Assembly: GCF_009192745.1 (NCBI RefSeq)
Contig: NZ_VTFV01000002.1
Span: 186,001 to 250,000 of the forward strand
Direction of reading: 5' to 3'
DNA from: Arthrobacter citreus
GTDB lineage: Bacteria; Actinomycetota; Actinomycetes; Actinomycetales; Micrococcaceae
Length of the DNA stretch: 64,000 nt
Shown: positions 8,577 through 17,479 of the stretch, piece after piece
Layout: every line of letters begins with the position of its first letter
Numbering within the stretch: the first letter of the stretch is position 1
Notes under the pieces: model-generated
Databases searched by the model: none
Told to the model about the DNA's origin: nothing
What the model saw: the letters and a program-made list of their open reading frames with translations, nothing else
Translations under genes and position numbers: made by a program

Positions 8577-10259
8577 GTGGCTCATCTCGACGTATCCGGC
8601 ATTGACTACTTCCTCTCCGACGGCAGGCAGCTGCTCAGCGGCGTCAGCTTCAAGGTCGGAGAGGGACACAAGACTGCGCTGATTGGACCCAACGGCACGG
8701 GCAAGACCACCCTGCTGCGGATCATCGCCGAAGACATCAAACCCGACGAAGGCACTGTGTCCCGCTCCGGAAACATGGGCATCATGCGGCAGTTCGTAGG
8801 GCAGGTGCGCGACGGCAGCACCGTCCGGGACCTGCTCGTCTCCGCCGCCCCGCCCGCCATCGCGGCCGCTGCACGGGCCGTCGACGAGGCTGAAGAAGCC
8901 ATGATGGAGAACGACGGCGAACCCACCCAGATGCGCTACGCCCAGGCGATCGCAGACTGGGGAGACGTTGGCGGGTACGAACAGGAAACCGTCTGGGATG
9001 AAGTCACGACCGCCGCCCTGGGCATGCCCTTTGATACGGCCCAGTACCGCCAGGCAAGCACCCTCTCCGGGGGTGAGCAGAAGCGCCTGGTCCTTGAGGC
9101 ACTGTTCTCCGGCCCGGATGAACTGCTGCTGCTTGATGAGCCGGACAACTACCTGGACGTGCCGGGCAAACGCTGGCTGGAGGCCAAGCTTGCGGAGTCG
9201 AAGAAGTCCGTCCTGTTTGTCTCACACGACCGCGAGCTGCTCGCCAACGCCGCCACGCGCATCGTGACGCTTGAGCCGGGCATCAACGGTGCCTCGGCCT
9301 GGATCCACGGTGGAGGCTTCGGCAGTTACATCAAGGCCCGCGAAGACCGCAATGCCCGCTTCGAGGAGCTGCGCCGGCGCTGGGACGAGGAGCACGTGAA
9401 GCTCAAGGAACTCGTCAACATGTACAAGAACAAGGCCGCGTTCCGCTCGGACATGGCCAACCGGTACCACGCCGCGCAGACCCGCCTGGCAAAGTTCCTG
9501 GAAGCAGGGCCGCCCGAAGCGCTGCCGATCGAGCAGAACGTCAAGATGCGGCTGCGCGGCGGCCGTACCGCCAAGCGCGCAGTGGTGGCACAGAAGCTGG
9601 AACTGACCGGACTGATGAAGCCGTTCAGCACCGAAATCTGGTTTGGCGACCGGGTTGGCGTGCTGGGGTCCAACGGTTCGGGAAAGTCCCACTTCCTGCG
9701 CCTGCTGGCCCTGGGCGGCAGCGATCCGGACAAGGAACACGAACCGGTTTCCGAGGTGGAGATCGCCCCGGTTCCGCATGAGGGTTCGGTCAAGCTGGGC
9801 GCCCGGATCCGGCCGGGTTTCTTCGCGCAGACCATGCTGCGCCCGGATCTGCTGGGCAAGACCCTGCTGGACATCCTGCACCGCGGGGACGAGCACCGCT
9901 CCGGCCTGGGCCGGGAGGCCGCGGCCGGCGCCCTGGACCGCTACGGCTTGGCTTCCTCCGGCGAACAGAAGTACGACTCGCTTTCGGGAGGGCAGCAGGC
10001 GCGCCTCCAGATCCTGCTGCTTGAACTTTCCGGTGCCACCCTGCTGCTGCTGGACGAGCCAACGGACAACCTGGACCTGCACTCCGCCGAGGCCCTGGAG
10101 AAGGCCATCGAAGCCTTCGAAGGAACAGTCCTGGCGGTGACGCACGACCGCTGGTTCGCCCGCAGCTTTGACCGCTTCCTCGTCTTCGGCTCGGACGGAC
10201 GGGTCTATGAATCCGAAGAGCCGGTCTGGGACGAAAAGCGCGTCGAGCGCGCCCGCTGA
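8577..10259 (+). CDS. ABC-F family ATPase
   Basis: 560 residues with two ABC ATPase domains and no membrane segment. Domain 1 has GPNGTGKT at 37-44, an LSGGEQ signature and the Walker B block LLLLDEPDNYLD; domain 2 has GSNGSGKS, LSGGQQARL and LLLLDEPTDNLD. The charged linker between them (RRRWDEEHVKLKELVNMYKNK) is the ABC-F P-site tRNA-interacting arm. Family members act on the ribosome, either in translation quality control or in antibiotic protection. GTG 8577 with GGGAGG upstream is the chosen start; the frame stays open further up but has no ribosome site. I cannot say whether it confers resistance. Confidence 0.9.
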   Translation: MAHLDVSGIDYFLSDGRQLLSGVSFKVGEGHKTALIGPNGTGKTTLLRIIAEDIKPDEGTVSRSGNMGIMRQFVGQVRDGSTVRDLLVSAAPPAIAAAARAVDEAEEAMMENDGEPTQMRYAQAIADWGDVGGYEQETVWDEVTTAALGMPFDTAQYRQASTLSGGEQKRLVLEALFSGPDELLLLDEPDNYLDVPGKRWLEAKLAESKKSVLFVSHDRELLANAATRIVTLEPGINGASAWIHGGGFGSYIKAREDRNARFEELRRRWDEEHVKLKELVNMYKNKAAFRSDMANRYHAAQTRLAKFLEAGPPEALPIEQNVKMRLRGGRTAKRAVVAQKLELTGLMKPFSTEIWFGDRVGVLGSNGSGKSHFLRLLALGGSDPDKEHEPVSEVEIAPVPHEGSVKLGARIRPGFFAQTMLRPDLLGKTLLDILHRGDEHRSGLGREAAAGALDRYGLASSGEQKYDSLSGGQQARLQILLLELSGATLLLLDEPTDNLDLHSAEALEKAIEAFEGTVLAVTHDRWFARSFDRFLVFGSDGRVYESEEPVWDEKRVERAR

Positions 10260-10314
10260 CAGAGCCCGAAGGGCACATTTCCCTCCGGCGGGGTCCGGGT
10301 TCCAGAATGAAGGT

Positions 10315-11520
10315 GTGAATACCAAATCCCTGGACCGGGCCCTCCTGGCTGTCTTCGCAGTTTTCGCCCTCAACGGCCTGATCTTCGCCAGCTGGGCAGC
10401 GCGGATTCCCGCTGCGGCCCAGGCCCTGGACATCGGTTCCGCCGGCGTGGGGCTGCTGCTGCTCTTCTCCGCGGTGGGCTCCGTTGGAGCGCTGCCCCTG
10501 GCCGGTGCCTTGGCCCAGCGGGTAGGCACCGCCAACGCGGTCCGGACCGGCGGGCTGCTCGCATCCGCGGCTGCACTGGTCATAGCGGCAGGACTGTCCG
10601 CGGGATCGATTCCCCTGACGGCAGCCGGGCTGCTGATCTTCGGTTCCGGCATTGGCCTCTGGGATGTCGCCATGAACCTGGAAGGCACGGAAGTTGAACG
10701 AGGCCTGCGCAAAACGCTGATGCCCAAGTTCCACGGTGCCTTCAGCGGCGGCGCCTTCCTGGGCGCGATGATCGGCGCCGGACTGTCCGCCCTGAACGTC
10801 AGCCTGCCGGTGCACCTGATCGGGATCGTGGTGATCGCCGTCGTGCTGGTCACCCTGGTTCCCAGGGCCTTCCTGCCGGATTCCCCGGAGATGCTTCATC
10901 CGCACGATGGCGGCGCCTCCAAGCCTTCCAGCTTCGGCGCGTGGAAAGAAGGCCGCACCCTGCTGATCGGCGTCGTCGTCCTGGGTGCGGCACTGACCGA
11001 AGGTGCCGCCAATGACTGGGTGGCCAAGGCCACCGTTGACGGGCTCGACGCGTCAGAAACAGCAGGCGCGGTGATGTTCGGCGTGTTCGTCGCAGCCATG
11101 ACCGCCACCCGCTGGTTCGGTGCCCGCCTGATTGACCGCATGGGCCGGGTCCGGGCGCTGCGGCTGTGCATGGGCGCCTCGCTCGCGGGCCTGATCCTGT
11201 TCGTGTTTGCCCCCAGCTTGTGGCTGGCCGGAGCCGGTGTCGTTTTGTGGGGCATTGGTGCAGCACTGGGCTTCCCCATGGGGATGTCCGCTGCCGGGGA
11301 CGATCCTGCCCATGCTGCCGGACGCGTCTCGGTGGTTTCCACCCTCGGCTACACGGCCTTCTTCGTCGGACCGCCGCTGCTCGGCTTCCTCGGCGAGCTT
11401 TGGGGGCTGCGCAACGCCCTGCTCGTCGTCGGGGCGGCAATGCTGATATCCATTGTCTTTGCGCCGGTTGCGGCCGAGCGCAAACCCGAGGAACTCGATG
11501 CAGGAAAACCTGCCTCCTAG
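10315..11520 (+). CDS. MFS transporter
   Basis: 401 residues, about twelve hydrophobic segments. The first half carries SWAARIPAAAQALDI and a conserved GLWDVAMNLEGTEVER block typical of the YbjJ/fucose-permease-like branch of the major facilitator superfamily; the loop RLIDRMGRVRALRL between segments is the usual MFS A-motif. The likely job is export or uptake of a small molecule, not predictable further. GTG 10315 follows GAAGG. It lies 55 bp after the ABC-F gene on the same strand. Confidence 0.85.
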   Translation: MNTKSLDRALLAVFAVFALNGLIFASWAARIPAAAQALDIGSAGVGLLLLFSAVGSVGALPLAGALAQRVGTANAVRTGGLLASAAALVIAAGLSAGSIPLTAAGLLIFGSGIGLWDVAMNLEGTEVERGLRKTLMPKFHGAFSGGAFLGAMIGAGLSALNVSLPVHLIGIVVIAVVLVTLVPRAFLPDSPEMLHPHDGGASKPSSFGAWKEGRTLLIGVVVLGAALTEGAANDWVAKATVDGLDASETAGAVMFGVFVAAMTATRWFGARLIDRMGRVRALRLCMGASLAGLILFVFAPSLWLAGAGVVLWGIGAALGFPMGMSAAGDDPAHAAGRVSVVSTLGYTAFFVGPPLLGFLGELWGLRNALLVVGAAMLISIVFAPVAAERKPEELDAGKPAS

Positions 11521-11619
11521 GGTGCATTTCCAGCCAACGTTCCGGCTCTCTTGCCTTCCGGACTGAACCTGTCCGGATAACCCCTATCCAGCGGGTGCGG
11601 GCAGTCCTAACCTGTTCGC

Positions 11620-12666
11620 ATGTCCCTTCCCCCCAACCCCAACCACCAAGTGCGCCCGGTCTCGGAGGGCCGCCGCGATCCGCTCATCCAGGCCCGCGGC
11701 CTGACGAAGGTCTACAAGTCCAAGTCAGGCCCGGTATTCGCCCTCGACGGACTGGATATTGGCGTACCCCAGGGCACCGTCACGGCGCTCCTCGGCCCGA
11801 ACGGGGCCGGAAAAACGACGGCGGTCAAGGTCCTCACCACCCTGATCAAGGCCAACGCTGGAACTGCGTCCATCGACGGGATCGACGTCTCGGCGCGGCC
11901 CAAGGACGTTCGGCGCATCATTGGCGTGTCCGGCCAGTACGCAGCGGTGGACGAAAATCTCACCGGCATCGAGAACCTGCGAATGGTCGGCAAGCTCTAC
12001 CACCTGCCCACGGCCCAGGCGCGGCAGCGTGCCGCTGAACTCATCGAGCAGTTCGACCTGGCGGACGCCGGCAACCGGCCGGTGAAAGGTTATTCCGGGG
12101 GCATGCGCCGCCGGCTGGACCTGGCCGGGGCGCTGGTGAACAATCCCCGGGTCCTGTTCCTCGACGAGCCCACCACCGGCCTGGACCCGCGCAGCCGCCT
12201 GGCACTCTGGGACGTGATCAAGTCCCTGGTCGCCGCCGGGACAACACTGCTGCTGACCACCCAGTACCTGGAGGAGGCAGACCAGCTGGCGGACACGGTG
12301 GCCGTGATCGACGGCGGCAAGGTGATCGCCGAAGGCACCTCGGACCAGCTCAAGGCCAGGATTGGCGGACACCGGGTAGCCGTTGCGCTGGTTGAAGGCT
12401 TCGACTCGGGCACCGCGCGGCAGATCCTGGCCCGTTACGGCAGCGGAGAGGTCCATACCGCCAGCGACGGACGCGCCCTGGAAGTGGCAGTGACCGAGGG
12501 CCCCGCCGCGCTCCAGCGGGTCCTGCGTGACCTGGAAGCCGCAGGAATTGAACTGCACGACGCCGGCATCCGTCGCCCCACCCTCGACGACGTGTTCCTG
12601 AAGCTCACCGGACACACCACCGAGGAAGAGAAGGAAGACGCCAGGAAAGCGAAGGCAGCACGATGA
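11620..12666 (+). CDS. ABC-2 exporter ATP-binding protein, DrrA type
   Basis: 348 residues: one ABC domain with GPNGAGKTT, YSGGMRRRLDLAGAL signature and VLFLDEPTTGLDPRSR Walker B, then a C-terminal extension (about 230-348) as in daunorubicin-resistance DrrA proteins, including the RRPTLDDVFLKLTGH end motif. It should pair with the permease encoded immediately downstream (ATGA overlap). Substrates of this family are drugs or lipids. The sequence differs clearly from the two BcrA-like ATPases that follow, so it belongs to a separate exporter. Confidence 0.9.
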   Translation: MSLPPNPNHQVRPVSEGRRDPLIQARGLTKVYKSKSGPVFALDGLDIGVPQGTVTALLGPNGAGKTTAVKVLTTLIKANAGTASIDGIDVSARPKDVRRIIGVSGQYAAVDENLTGIENLRMVGKLYHLPTAQARQRAAELIEQFDLADAGNRPVKGYSGGMRRRLDLAGALVNNPRVLFLDEPTTGLDPRSRLALWDVIKSLVAAGTTLLLTTQYLEEADQLADTVAVIDGGKVIAEGTSDQLKARIGGHRVAVALVEGFDSGTARQILARYGSGEVHTASDGRALEVAVTEGPAALQRVLRDLEAAGIELHDAGIRRPTLDDVFLKLTGHTTEEEKEDARKAKAAR

Positions 12667-13505
12667 GCGCCGCAACAGCAGCGGTCCGGTTCCGCCCGGG
12701 GGCGGGGACCACGGCCGGCAGCTGGGCATCCGACGGCTGGACCGTCACCAAACGCAACCTGATCAAGATCCGCCGCACACCGGACATGATCGTGTTCGCC
12801 GTGCTGCAGCCAATCATGTTCGTGCTGCTGTTCAGCCAGGTCTACGGCGGCTCCATCCAGGTGGCGGGCACCAACTACACGCAGTACCTGATGGCGGGCA
12901 TCTTCGCGCAGACAGTGGTTTTCGGTTCCACGTTTTCCGGATCGGCCATGGCCCAGGACCTGAAGGAAGGGATCATCGACCGGTTCCGCACGCTGCCCAT
13001 GAGCCCTTCGGCGGTGCTGATCGGACGGACCAACTCCGACCTGGTGCTGAACGGTATTTCAGTGATCATCATGATGGGCACCGGCCTCCTGGTGGGCTGG
13101 CGCGTCAACACGTCCTTCTGGTCCTTCCTCGGCGGGGTGGGGCTGCTGCTGCTGTTCTCCTATGCCTTCAGCTGGGTGATGGCCCTGCTGGGCATGTCCG
13201 TGCGGTCCCCGGAGGCGATCAACAACGCCTCCTTCATCATCCTGTTCCCGATCACGTTCATTTCCAACGCGTTTGTGCAGAGCTCCACGCTGCCCGAACC
13301 CCTGCGCACCATCGCTGACTGGAACCCGGTCTCCGCGCTGGTCCAGGCGGTCCGGCAGCTGTTCGGAAACCTGGGATCGACACCGGTGCCGGATACCTGG
13401 CCCATGCAGAATCCCGTCACCACGGTGCTGATCGGTTCCGCCATCATGCTTGTGGTGTTCGTCCCCCTGGCCGTACGCAAGTTCGAGGCGGTGAGTTCGC
13501 GCTAG
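12663..13505 (+). CDS. ABC-2 exporter permease, DrrB type
   Basis: 280 residues with six hydrophobic segments; family block LKEGIIDRFRTLPMSPSAVLIGR follows the second segment, and SFIILFPITFISNAFV and a DWNPVSALVQAVRQLFG loop follow later, all typical of ABC2_membrane proteins. It forms the membrane half of an exporter with the ATPase whose stop it overlaps by 4 bp. Thirty bases separate it from the next ATPase gene, so the three exporter modules may be cotranscribed. Confidence 0.9.
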   Translation: MSAATAAVRFRPGAGTTAGSWASDGWTVTKRNLIKIRRTPDMIVFAVLQPIMFVLLFSQVYGGSIQVAGTNYTQYLMAGIFAQTVVFGSTFSGSAMAQDLKEGIIDRFRTLPMSPSAVLIGRTNSDLVLNGISVIIMMGTGLLVGWRVNTSFWSFLGGVGLLLLFSYAFSWVMALLGMSVRSPEAINNASFIILFPITFISNAFVQSSTLPEPLRTIADWNPVSALVQAVRQLFGNLGSTPVPDTWPMQNPVTTVLIGSAIMLVVFVPLAVRKFEAVSSR

Positions 13506-13535
13506 GCCCCGTTCCTCCGAACCAAAGGACTGAGC

Positions 13536-14483
13536 ATGATCGAGGCACATGAACTCACCAAGCGTTTTGGCGGCAAGACCGCCGTCGACGGCATCACCTT
13601 CAACGTCCAGCCCGGCAAGGTCACCGGGTTCCTGGGCCCGAACGGGGCCGGCAAGTCCACCACCATGCGGCTGATTGTCGGCCTGGACCATCCCACGGCG
13701 GGGAACGTGCGCGTCAACGGGAAACCGTACGCCAGGCACAGGATGCCGCTGCATGAGGTTGGTGCGCTCCTCGAGGCCAAGGCCGTGCACCCGAGGCGGT
13801 CCGCCTACAACCATCTGCGGGCCCTGGCCGCGACCGAAGGCATACCCGCCGCACGCGTCAACGAGGTCATCGACCTCACCGGGCTGGGTCCGGTGGCCAG
13901 GAAACGGGTCGGCGGCTTCTCCCTTGGCATGGGCCAGCGCCTCGGCATTGCCGCAGCGCTGCTGGGGGACCCGCAGACGCTGATCCTGGACGAGCCGGTT
14001 AACGGGCTGGACCCCGAAGGCGTGAAATGGGTGCGCTATCTGGTCAAGGGCCTCGCGGCCGAAGGCCGTACCGTGTTCATCTCCTCCCACCTGATGAGCG
14101 AGATGGCTGTTACCGCGGACCACCTGATCGTCATCGGCCGCGGCCGCATCCTGGCTGATGCCCCCATCGAGACGGTCCTCACCGGCGGTCAGGCCGAACG
14201 CGTCCTGGTTCGGACGGACGACGCCGAAGCGCTGGCGGCCGCTGTAGCCGGCGACGGGGTGCAGATCCGCAGGGAGGCTGCGGATGAGCTGACTGTCCTC
14301 GGGCTGCCCGCACGCCGCATCGCGGAGGCGGCCTTCAGCCGGGGCATCCTCATCACCGGACTGATACCGCAGCAGGAAACCCTCGAAGACGCCTACATGG
14401 AACTGACCGGCGGAGAGGTCGAATACCAGTCGCAGCAGATCGGCGCGCAGCCGCTCCCCGCCAGTGAAGGACAGACCCAATGA
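13536..14483 (+). CDS. ABC-2 exporter ATP-binding protein, BcrA type (copy 1)
   Basis: 315 residues with GPNGAGKST, the signature FSLGMGQRLGIAAAL (the LSGGQ motif is replaced by SLGMGQ, as usual in BcrA/YxlF proteins) and LILDEPVNGLDPEG. The C-terminal 80 residues include LEDAYMELTGG. BcrA-type exporters give bacitracin or lantibiotic self-protection in other bacteria; no peptide synthesis genes occur here. The gene encodes a protein closely similar to that at 15496-16452. ATG overlap with the permease gene suggests coupling. Confidence 0.9.
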   Translation: MIEAHELTKRFGGKTAVDGITFNVQPGKVTGFLGPNGAGKSTTMRLIVGLDHPTAGNVRVNGKPYARHRMPLHEVGALLEAKAVHPRRSAYNHLRALAATEGIPAARVNEVIDLTGLGPVARKRVGGFSLGMGQRLGIAAALLGDPQTLILDEPVNGLDPEGVKWVRYLVKGLAAEGRTVFISSHLMSEMAVTADHLIVIGRGRILADAPIETVLTGGQAERVLVRTDDAEALAAAVAGDGVQIRREAADELTVLGLPARRIAEAAFSRGILITGLIPQQETLEDAYMELTGGEVEYQSQQIGAQPLPASEGQTQ

Positions 14484-15331
14484 GCACAGCCGCAGCCCCC
14501 CGGTCCCGGTCGCAGCGATCCTGGGGAGGTCCGGTCACCTTCGGCCGCGTGCTGCGCTCTGAATGGATCAAGACGGCCACGGTCCCGTCAACAGTCATCC
14601 TCCTGGCCGTGAGTTTCGCAGTGATGATCGGCCTGGGCGCACTTGTCGCCTGGGGGCTGGTCCAGCTGGCCAATGAACCCGAGTCCGGCCCGCCCGAGGG
14701 AATCGGGCAGTCCCTGCAAAGCGCGGCGTATGACATCCCGTCCTCCGGCCTGCCGTTCGGGCAGCTGCTGATCGCCGCCCTGGCGGTAGTGGTCATCGGC
14801 TCCGAATACACCACCGGTATGATCCGCTCCACCATGGTGGCCGTGCCCACCCGCGTCCCGGCGCTGCTGGCCAAGACGCTGGTAATCGCCGTCATCTCTT
14901 TCCTGGTGGGCGTCCTTTCGGCCTTCGCAACGTATCTGCTGGCGCAGCCGATCCTGTCCGGTTCGGACCTGGACTTCGGACTGGACGCGGAGTGGGTGCT
15001 GCCCTCCATCATCAACACCGGCACCGTCCTGGCACTGATCGCCGTCATGGGCGTGGCCATCGGTGCCCTGCTGCGCAGTACGGCCGGAGGAGTGGTGACC
15101 CTGGTGGGTGCCCTCTTCGTGCTGCCGATCATCGCGGGACTGCTTACCGGCCTGGCGGACTGGGTGGAAGATGCCGCCCGTTTCCTGCCCAGCAGTGCGG
15201 CGGCGCAGCTGGTAGCCACCCGAATCCAGCCCGACGCCTTCAACCAGGTGGAAGGCGGCCTGATCCTCGCGGGATGGGCGGCGGTGCTGCTGGCGGCTGC
15301 GGTGGTGGTCATCAAAAAGCGTGACGTCTGA
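14480..15331 (+). CDS. ABC-2 exporter permease (copy 1)
   Basis: 283 residues, six hydrophobic segments. It shares with the protein at 16449-17324 the blocks RVLRSEWIKTATVPSTVI, PFGQLLIAALAVVVIGSEYTTGMIRSTMVAVPTR (first 18 residues of the latter also match), and the ending ILAGWAAVLLAAAVVVIKKRDV-like tail, so it is the paralogue in a tandem duplication. Membrane partner of the preceding ATPase (4-bp overlap). Confidence 0.88.
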   Translation: MSTAAAPRSRSQRSWGGPVTFGRVLRSEWIKTATVPSTVILLAVSFAVMIGLGALVAWGLVQLANEPESGPPEGIGQSLQSAAYDIPSSGLPFGQLLIAALAVVVIGSEYTTGMIRSTMVAVPTRVPALLAKTLVIAVISFLVGVLSAFATYLLAQPILSGSDLDFGLDAEWVLPSIINTGTVLALIAVMGVAIGALLRSTAGGVVTLVGALFVLPIIAGLLTGLADWVEDAARFLPSSAAAQLVATRIQPDAFNQVEGGLILAGWAAVLLAAAVVVIKKRDV

Positions 15332-15350
15332 AACCGTCCCCGGCCATACT

Positions 15351-15378
15351 GATGACTCAGGGTCCTCCCTGAGTCATC
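15351..15378 (+). terminator. Hairpin between the two duplicated ABC modules
   Basis: Twelve-base arms GATGACTCAGGG and CCCTGAGTCATC around a TCCT loop, 19 bp after the permease stop. No T-tract follows, so it may be a weak or Rho-independent I-shaped terminator, or an operator. The half-site TCATCCCTA recurs at about 15408. Confidence 0.55.
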
Positions 15379-15453
15379 CCTAAGGGGGACGCCTGATTTC
15401 CCCCGTTTCATCCCTAGGAACGGTCCGCAGCGGACGGCGGACGCATAGTGTGG

Positions 15454-15471
15454 AAGTACACCCCCGTACTT
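15454..15471. promoter_or_regulatory. Dyad upstream of third ABC module
   Basis: AAGTAC and GTACTT, separated by six bases, lie 24 bp before the start codon of the second BcrA-like ATPase. It is a candidate operator; no regulator gene is nearby and no such site precedes the first copy. Confidence 0.35.
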
Positions 15472-15495
15472 GTACGCTCCTAGATGAGGATCACC

Positions 15496-16452
15496 ATGAT
15501 CGAGGCACACGGCCTCTCCAAGCGCTACGGCAGCAAGACCGCCGTCGACAATGTTTCCTTCACCGTCGAACCAGGGAAAGTAACCGGCTTCCTGGGCCCG
15601 AATGGTGCCGGCAAGTCGACGACCATGCGGATGATCGTGGGACTGGACCGTCCCACCTCCGGAAACGTGACCATCAACGGCCAGCCCTACGCCCGCCACA
15701 AGGCTCCGCTCCATGAGGTGGGCGCCCTGCTTGATGCGAAGGCGGTGCACACCCGCCGGTCGGCCTACAACCACCTTCGCGCGATGGCCGCCACGCACGG
15801 CATCTCCAACAAGCGCGTCAACGAAGTCATCGAGCTCACCGGACTGGGCCCGGTAGCTAAGAAGCGCGTCGGCGGATTCTCGCTCGGCATGGGCCAGCGC
15901 CTCGGCATAGCCGTCGCCATGCTCGGGGACCCCAACACCCTGATCCTGGACGAGCCGGTCAACGGCCTCGATCCCGAAGGCGTGCTTTGGGTCCGCAACC
16001 TTGCCCGGGGCCTGGCCGCCGAAGGCCGCACCGTCTTCCTCTCCTCCCACCTGATGAGTGAAATGGCCGTCACGGCAGACCACCTCATTGTGATTGGGCG
16101 CGGACGCATCATCGCCAACGCGCCCATCCAGGAGATCATCGACGGCGGCGGACGCCAGCGCACGCGGGTGCGCACCGACAACGCTGCCGATCTCCTGCCG
16201 GTCCTGGAGAACCAGGGTGCTGAAATCAACCGCATTGAAGACGGACTGTTCGAGGTCAGCGGCGCCGATTCACGCTCCATCGCAGAGATCGCCCTGGACC
16301 GCCGGATCCTGCTCACCGAGCTGACCCCGATCCAGGTTTCCCTCGAGGACGCCTACATGGAACTCACCCGGGACGACGTCGAATACAAGTCCCACGCATT
16401 TAGCCAGGAACCGGCTGCTGCCGAGCCTGTTGTGGAAGGAACCCGAGCATGA
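15496..16452 (+). CDS. ABC-2 exporter ATP-binding protein, BcrA type (copy 2)
   Basis: 318 residues. Same architecture as the protein at 13536-14483: GPNGAGKST, FSLGMGQRLGIAVAM, LILDEPVNGLDPEG and the HLMSEMAVTADHLIVIGRG block are nearly unchanged between the two, while the C-terminal 100 residues have diverged. I prefer ATG 15496, preceded by GAGGA at five bases and aligned with the start of copy 1, over the ATG 12 bases upstream. Unlike copy 1 it has its own 164-bp upstream region with a hairpin and a dyad, so expression may be separate. Confidence 0.9.
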   Translation: MIEAHGLSKRYGSKTAVDNVSFTVEPGKVTGFLGPNGAGKSTTMRMIVGLDRPTSGNVTINGQPYARHKAPLHEVGALLDAKAVHTRRSAYNHLRAMAATHGISNKRVNEVIELTGLGPVAKKRVGGFSLGMGQRLGIAVAMLGDPNTLILDEPVNGLDPEGVLWVRNLARGLAAEGRTVFLSSHLMSEMAVTADHLIVIGRGRIIANAPIQEIIDGGGRQRTRVRTDNAADLLPVLENQGAEINRIEDGLFEVSGADSRSIAEIALDRRILLTELTPIQVSLEDAYMELTRDDVEYKSHAFSQEPAAAEPVVEGTRA

Positions 16453-17324
16453 GCACCACAACCGCACCCGCGCCGTCCCGCCGGACGGCCCGCACGGACG
16501 GCAGCGGCGTCAACTTTGCCAGGGTCATGCGCTCAGAGTGGATCAAGGTAACCACCCTGCCCTCCACCGTGATCCTGCTCTCCGTCACCCTCGTGGTCAT
16601 GGTGGGCCTGGCTGCACTCGTTGCCTGGAGCTGGGCAATGACTGCTGAAATGCTGGCGGACGATCCCAGCATGGGACCGGCCATGGGCGTTGGGAACGGC
16701 ATGGACCTGCAGGCCATGGTTTATGACACCCCGGCCTCCGGCGTACTGTTTGGCCAGCTTCTCATCGCCGCCCTGGCCGTGGTCCTGGTTGCCTCCGAGT
16801 ACAGCACCGGCATGATCCGCTCCACGATGGTGGCGGTTCCCACCCGGACGCCGGCAATGCTGGGCAAGGCCATCATCATCGGCGTCGTAGCCTTCGTTAT
16901 CGGCGTAGTCGGTGCCTTCGCAAGCTACCTCATCAGCCAGCCCCTGCTGGCTCCGGAGAACCTTGAATTCGGCCTGGACGCACCCTGGGTCCTTCCCAGC
17001 ATCATCAACACGGGCACCCTGCTGGCGGCCATCGCCGTGATGGGCGTGGCCACCGGATCCCTGCTTCGCAGCACCGCCGGCGGCGTCGTGACCATCATCG
17101 GCGTCCTGTTCGTCCTGCCTGTGATCGTGCAGCTGATTTCAGGTCTTGCGGACTGGATTCCTGACGCCGCACGCTTCCTGCCCAGCAACGCCGGTACCCA
17201 GCTGGTGGCCACCAATATTGCCGACGGTGCGCTGAACCAGCTCGAAGGCGGACTGGTCCTGGGCGGCTGGGCGGTTCTCCTGCTGATCGTCGCACTGATC
17301 GTGAACAAGCGCCGCGACGTCTAG
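16449..17324 (+). CDS. ABC-2 exporter permease (copy 2)
   Basis: 291 residues, six hydrophobic segments, paralogue of the permease at 14480-15331. It differs in an insertion rich in methionine in the first extracytoplasmic loop (MTAEMLADDPSMGPAMGVG). ATGA overlap with its ATPase. The run of exporters ends here at a strong terminator. Confidence 0.88.
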   Translation: MSTTTAPAPSRRTARTDGSGVNFARVMRSEWIKVTTLPSTVILLSVTLVVMVGLAALVAWSWAMTAEMLADDPSMGPAMGVGNGMDLQAMVYDTPASGVLFGQLLIAALAVVLVASEYSTGMIRSTMVAVPTRTPAMLGKAIIIGVVAFVIGVVGAFASYLISQPLLAPENLEFGLDAPWVLPSIINTGTLLAAIAVMGVATGSLLRSTAGGVVTIIGVLFVLPVIVQLISGLADWIPDAARFLPSNAGTQLVATNIADGALNQLEGGLVLGGWAVLLLIVALIVNKRRDV

Positions 17325-17392
17325 CACCCCACACTTCGGTGAAGGCGGAAGCGGAAGAACGGCCGCAGACGCCTTCACCGGACATCTCCCAC

Positions 17393-17430
17393 GGATCCCC
17401 CGGGCAGCAATGCCCGGGGGATCCTTTCTT
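17393..17430 (+). terminator. Rho-independent terminator after ABC cluster
   Basis: Fourteen-base perfect arms (GGATCCCCCGGGCA and its complement) around a GCAA loop, followed by TTTCTT. It lies 69 bp after the last permease gene and ends the exporter cluster. Confidence 0.9.
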
Positions 17431-17479
17431 CGTGGGGCGGCGGTTACGTGCCCGCCGCCGGCTCTGGTTGAATCGGAGC

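Noticed and set aside
9222-10853. 543-codon minus-strand frame opposite the ABC-F and MFS genes
   Set aside because: Antisense shadow of two confident genes; Arg/Ala/Ser-rich with no domain.
14353-16083. 576-codon minus-strand frame opposite the exporter genes
   Set aside because: Antisense to a tandem duplication of confident genes; no motif.
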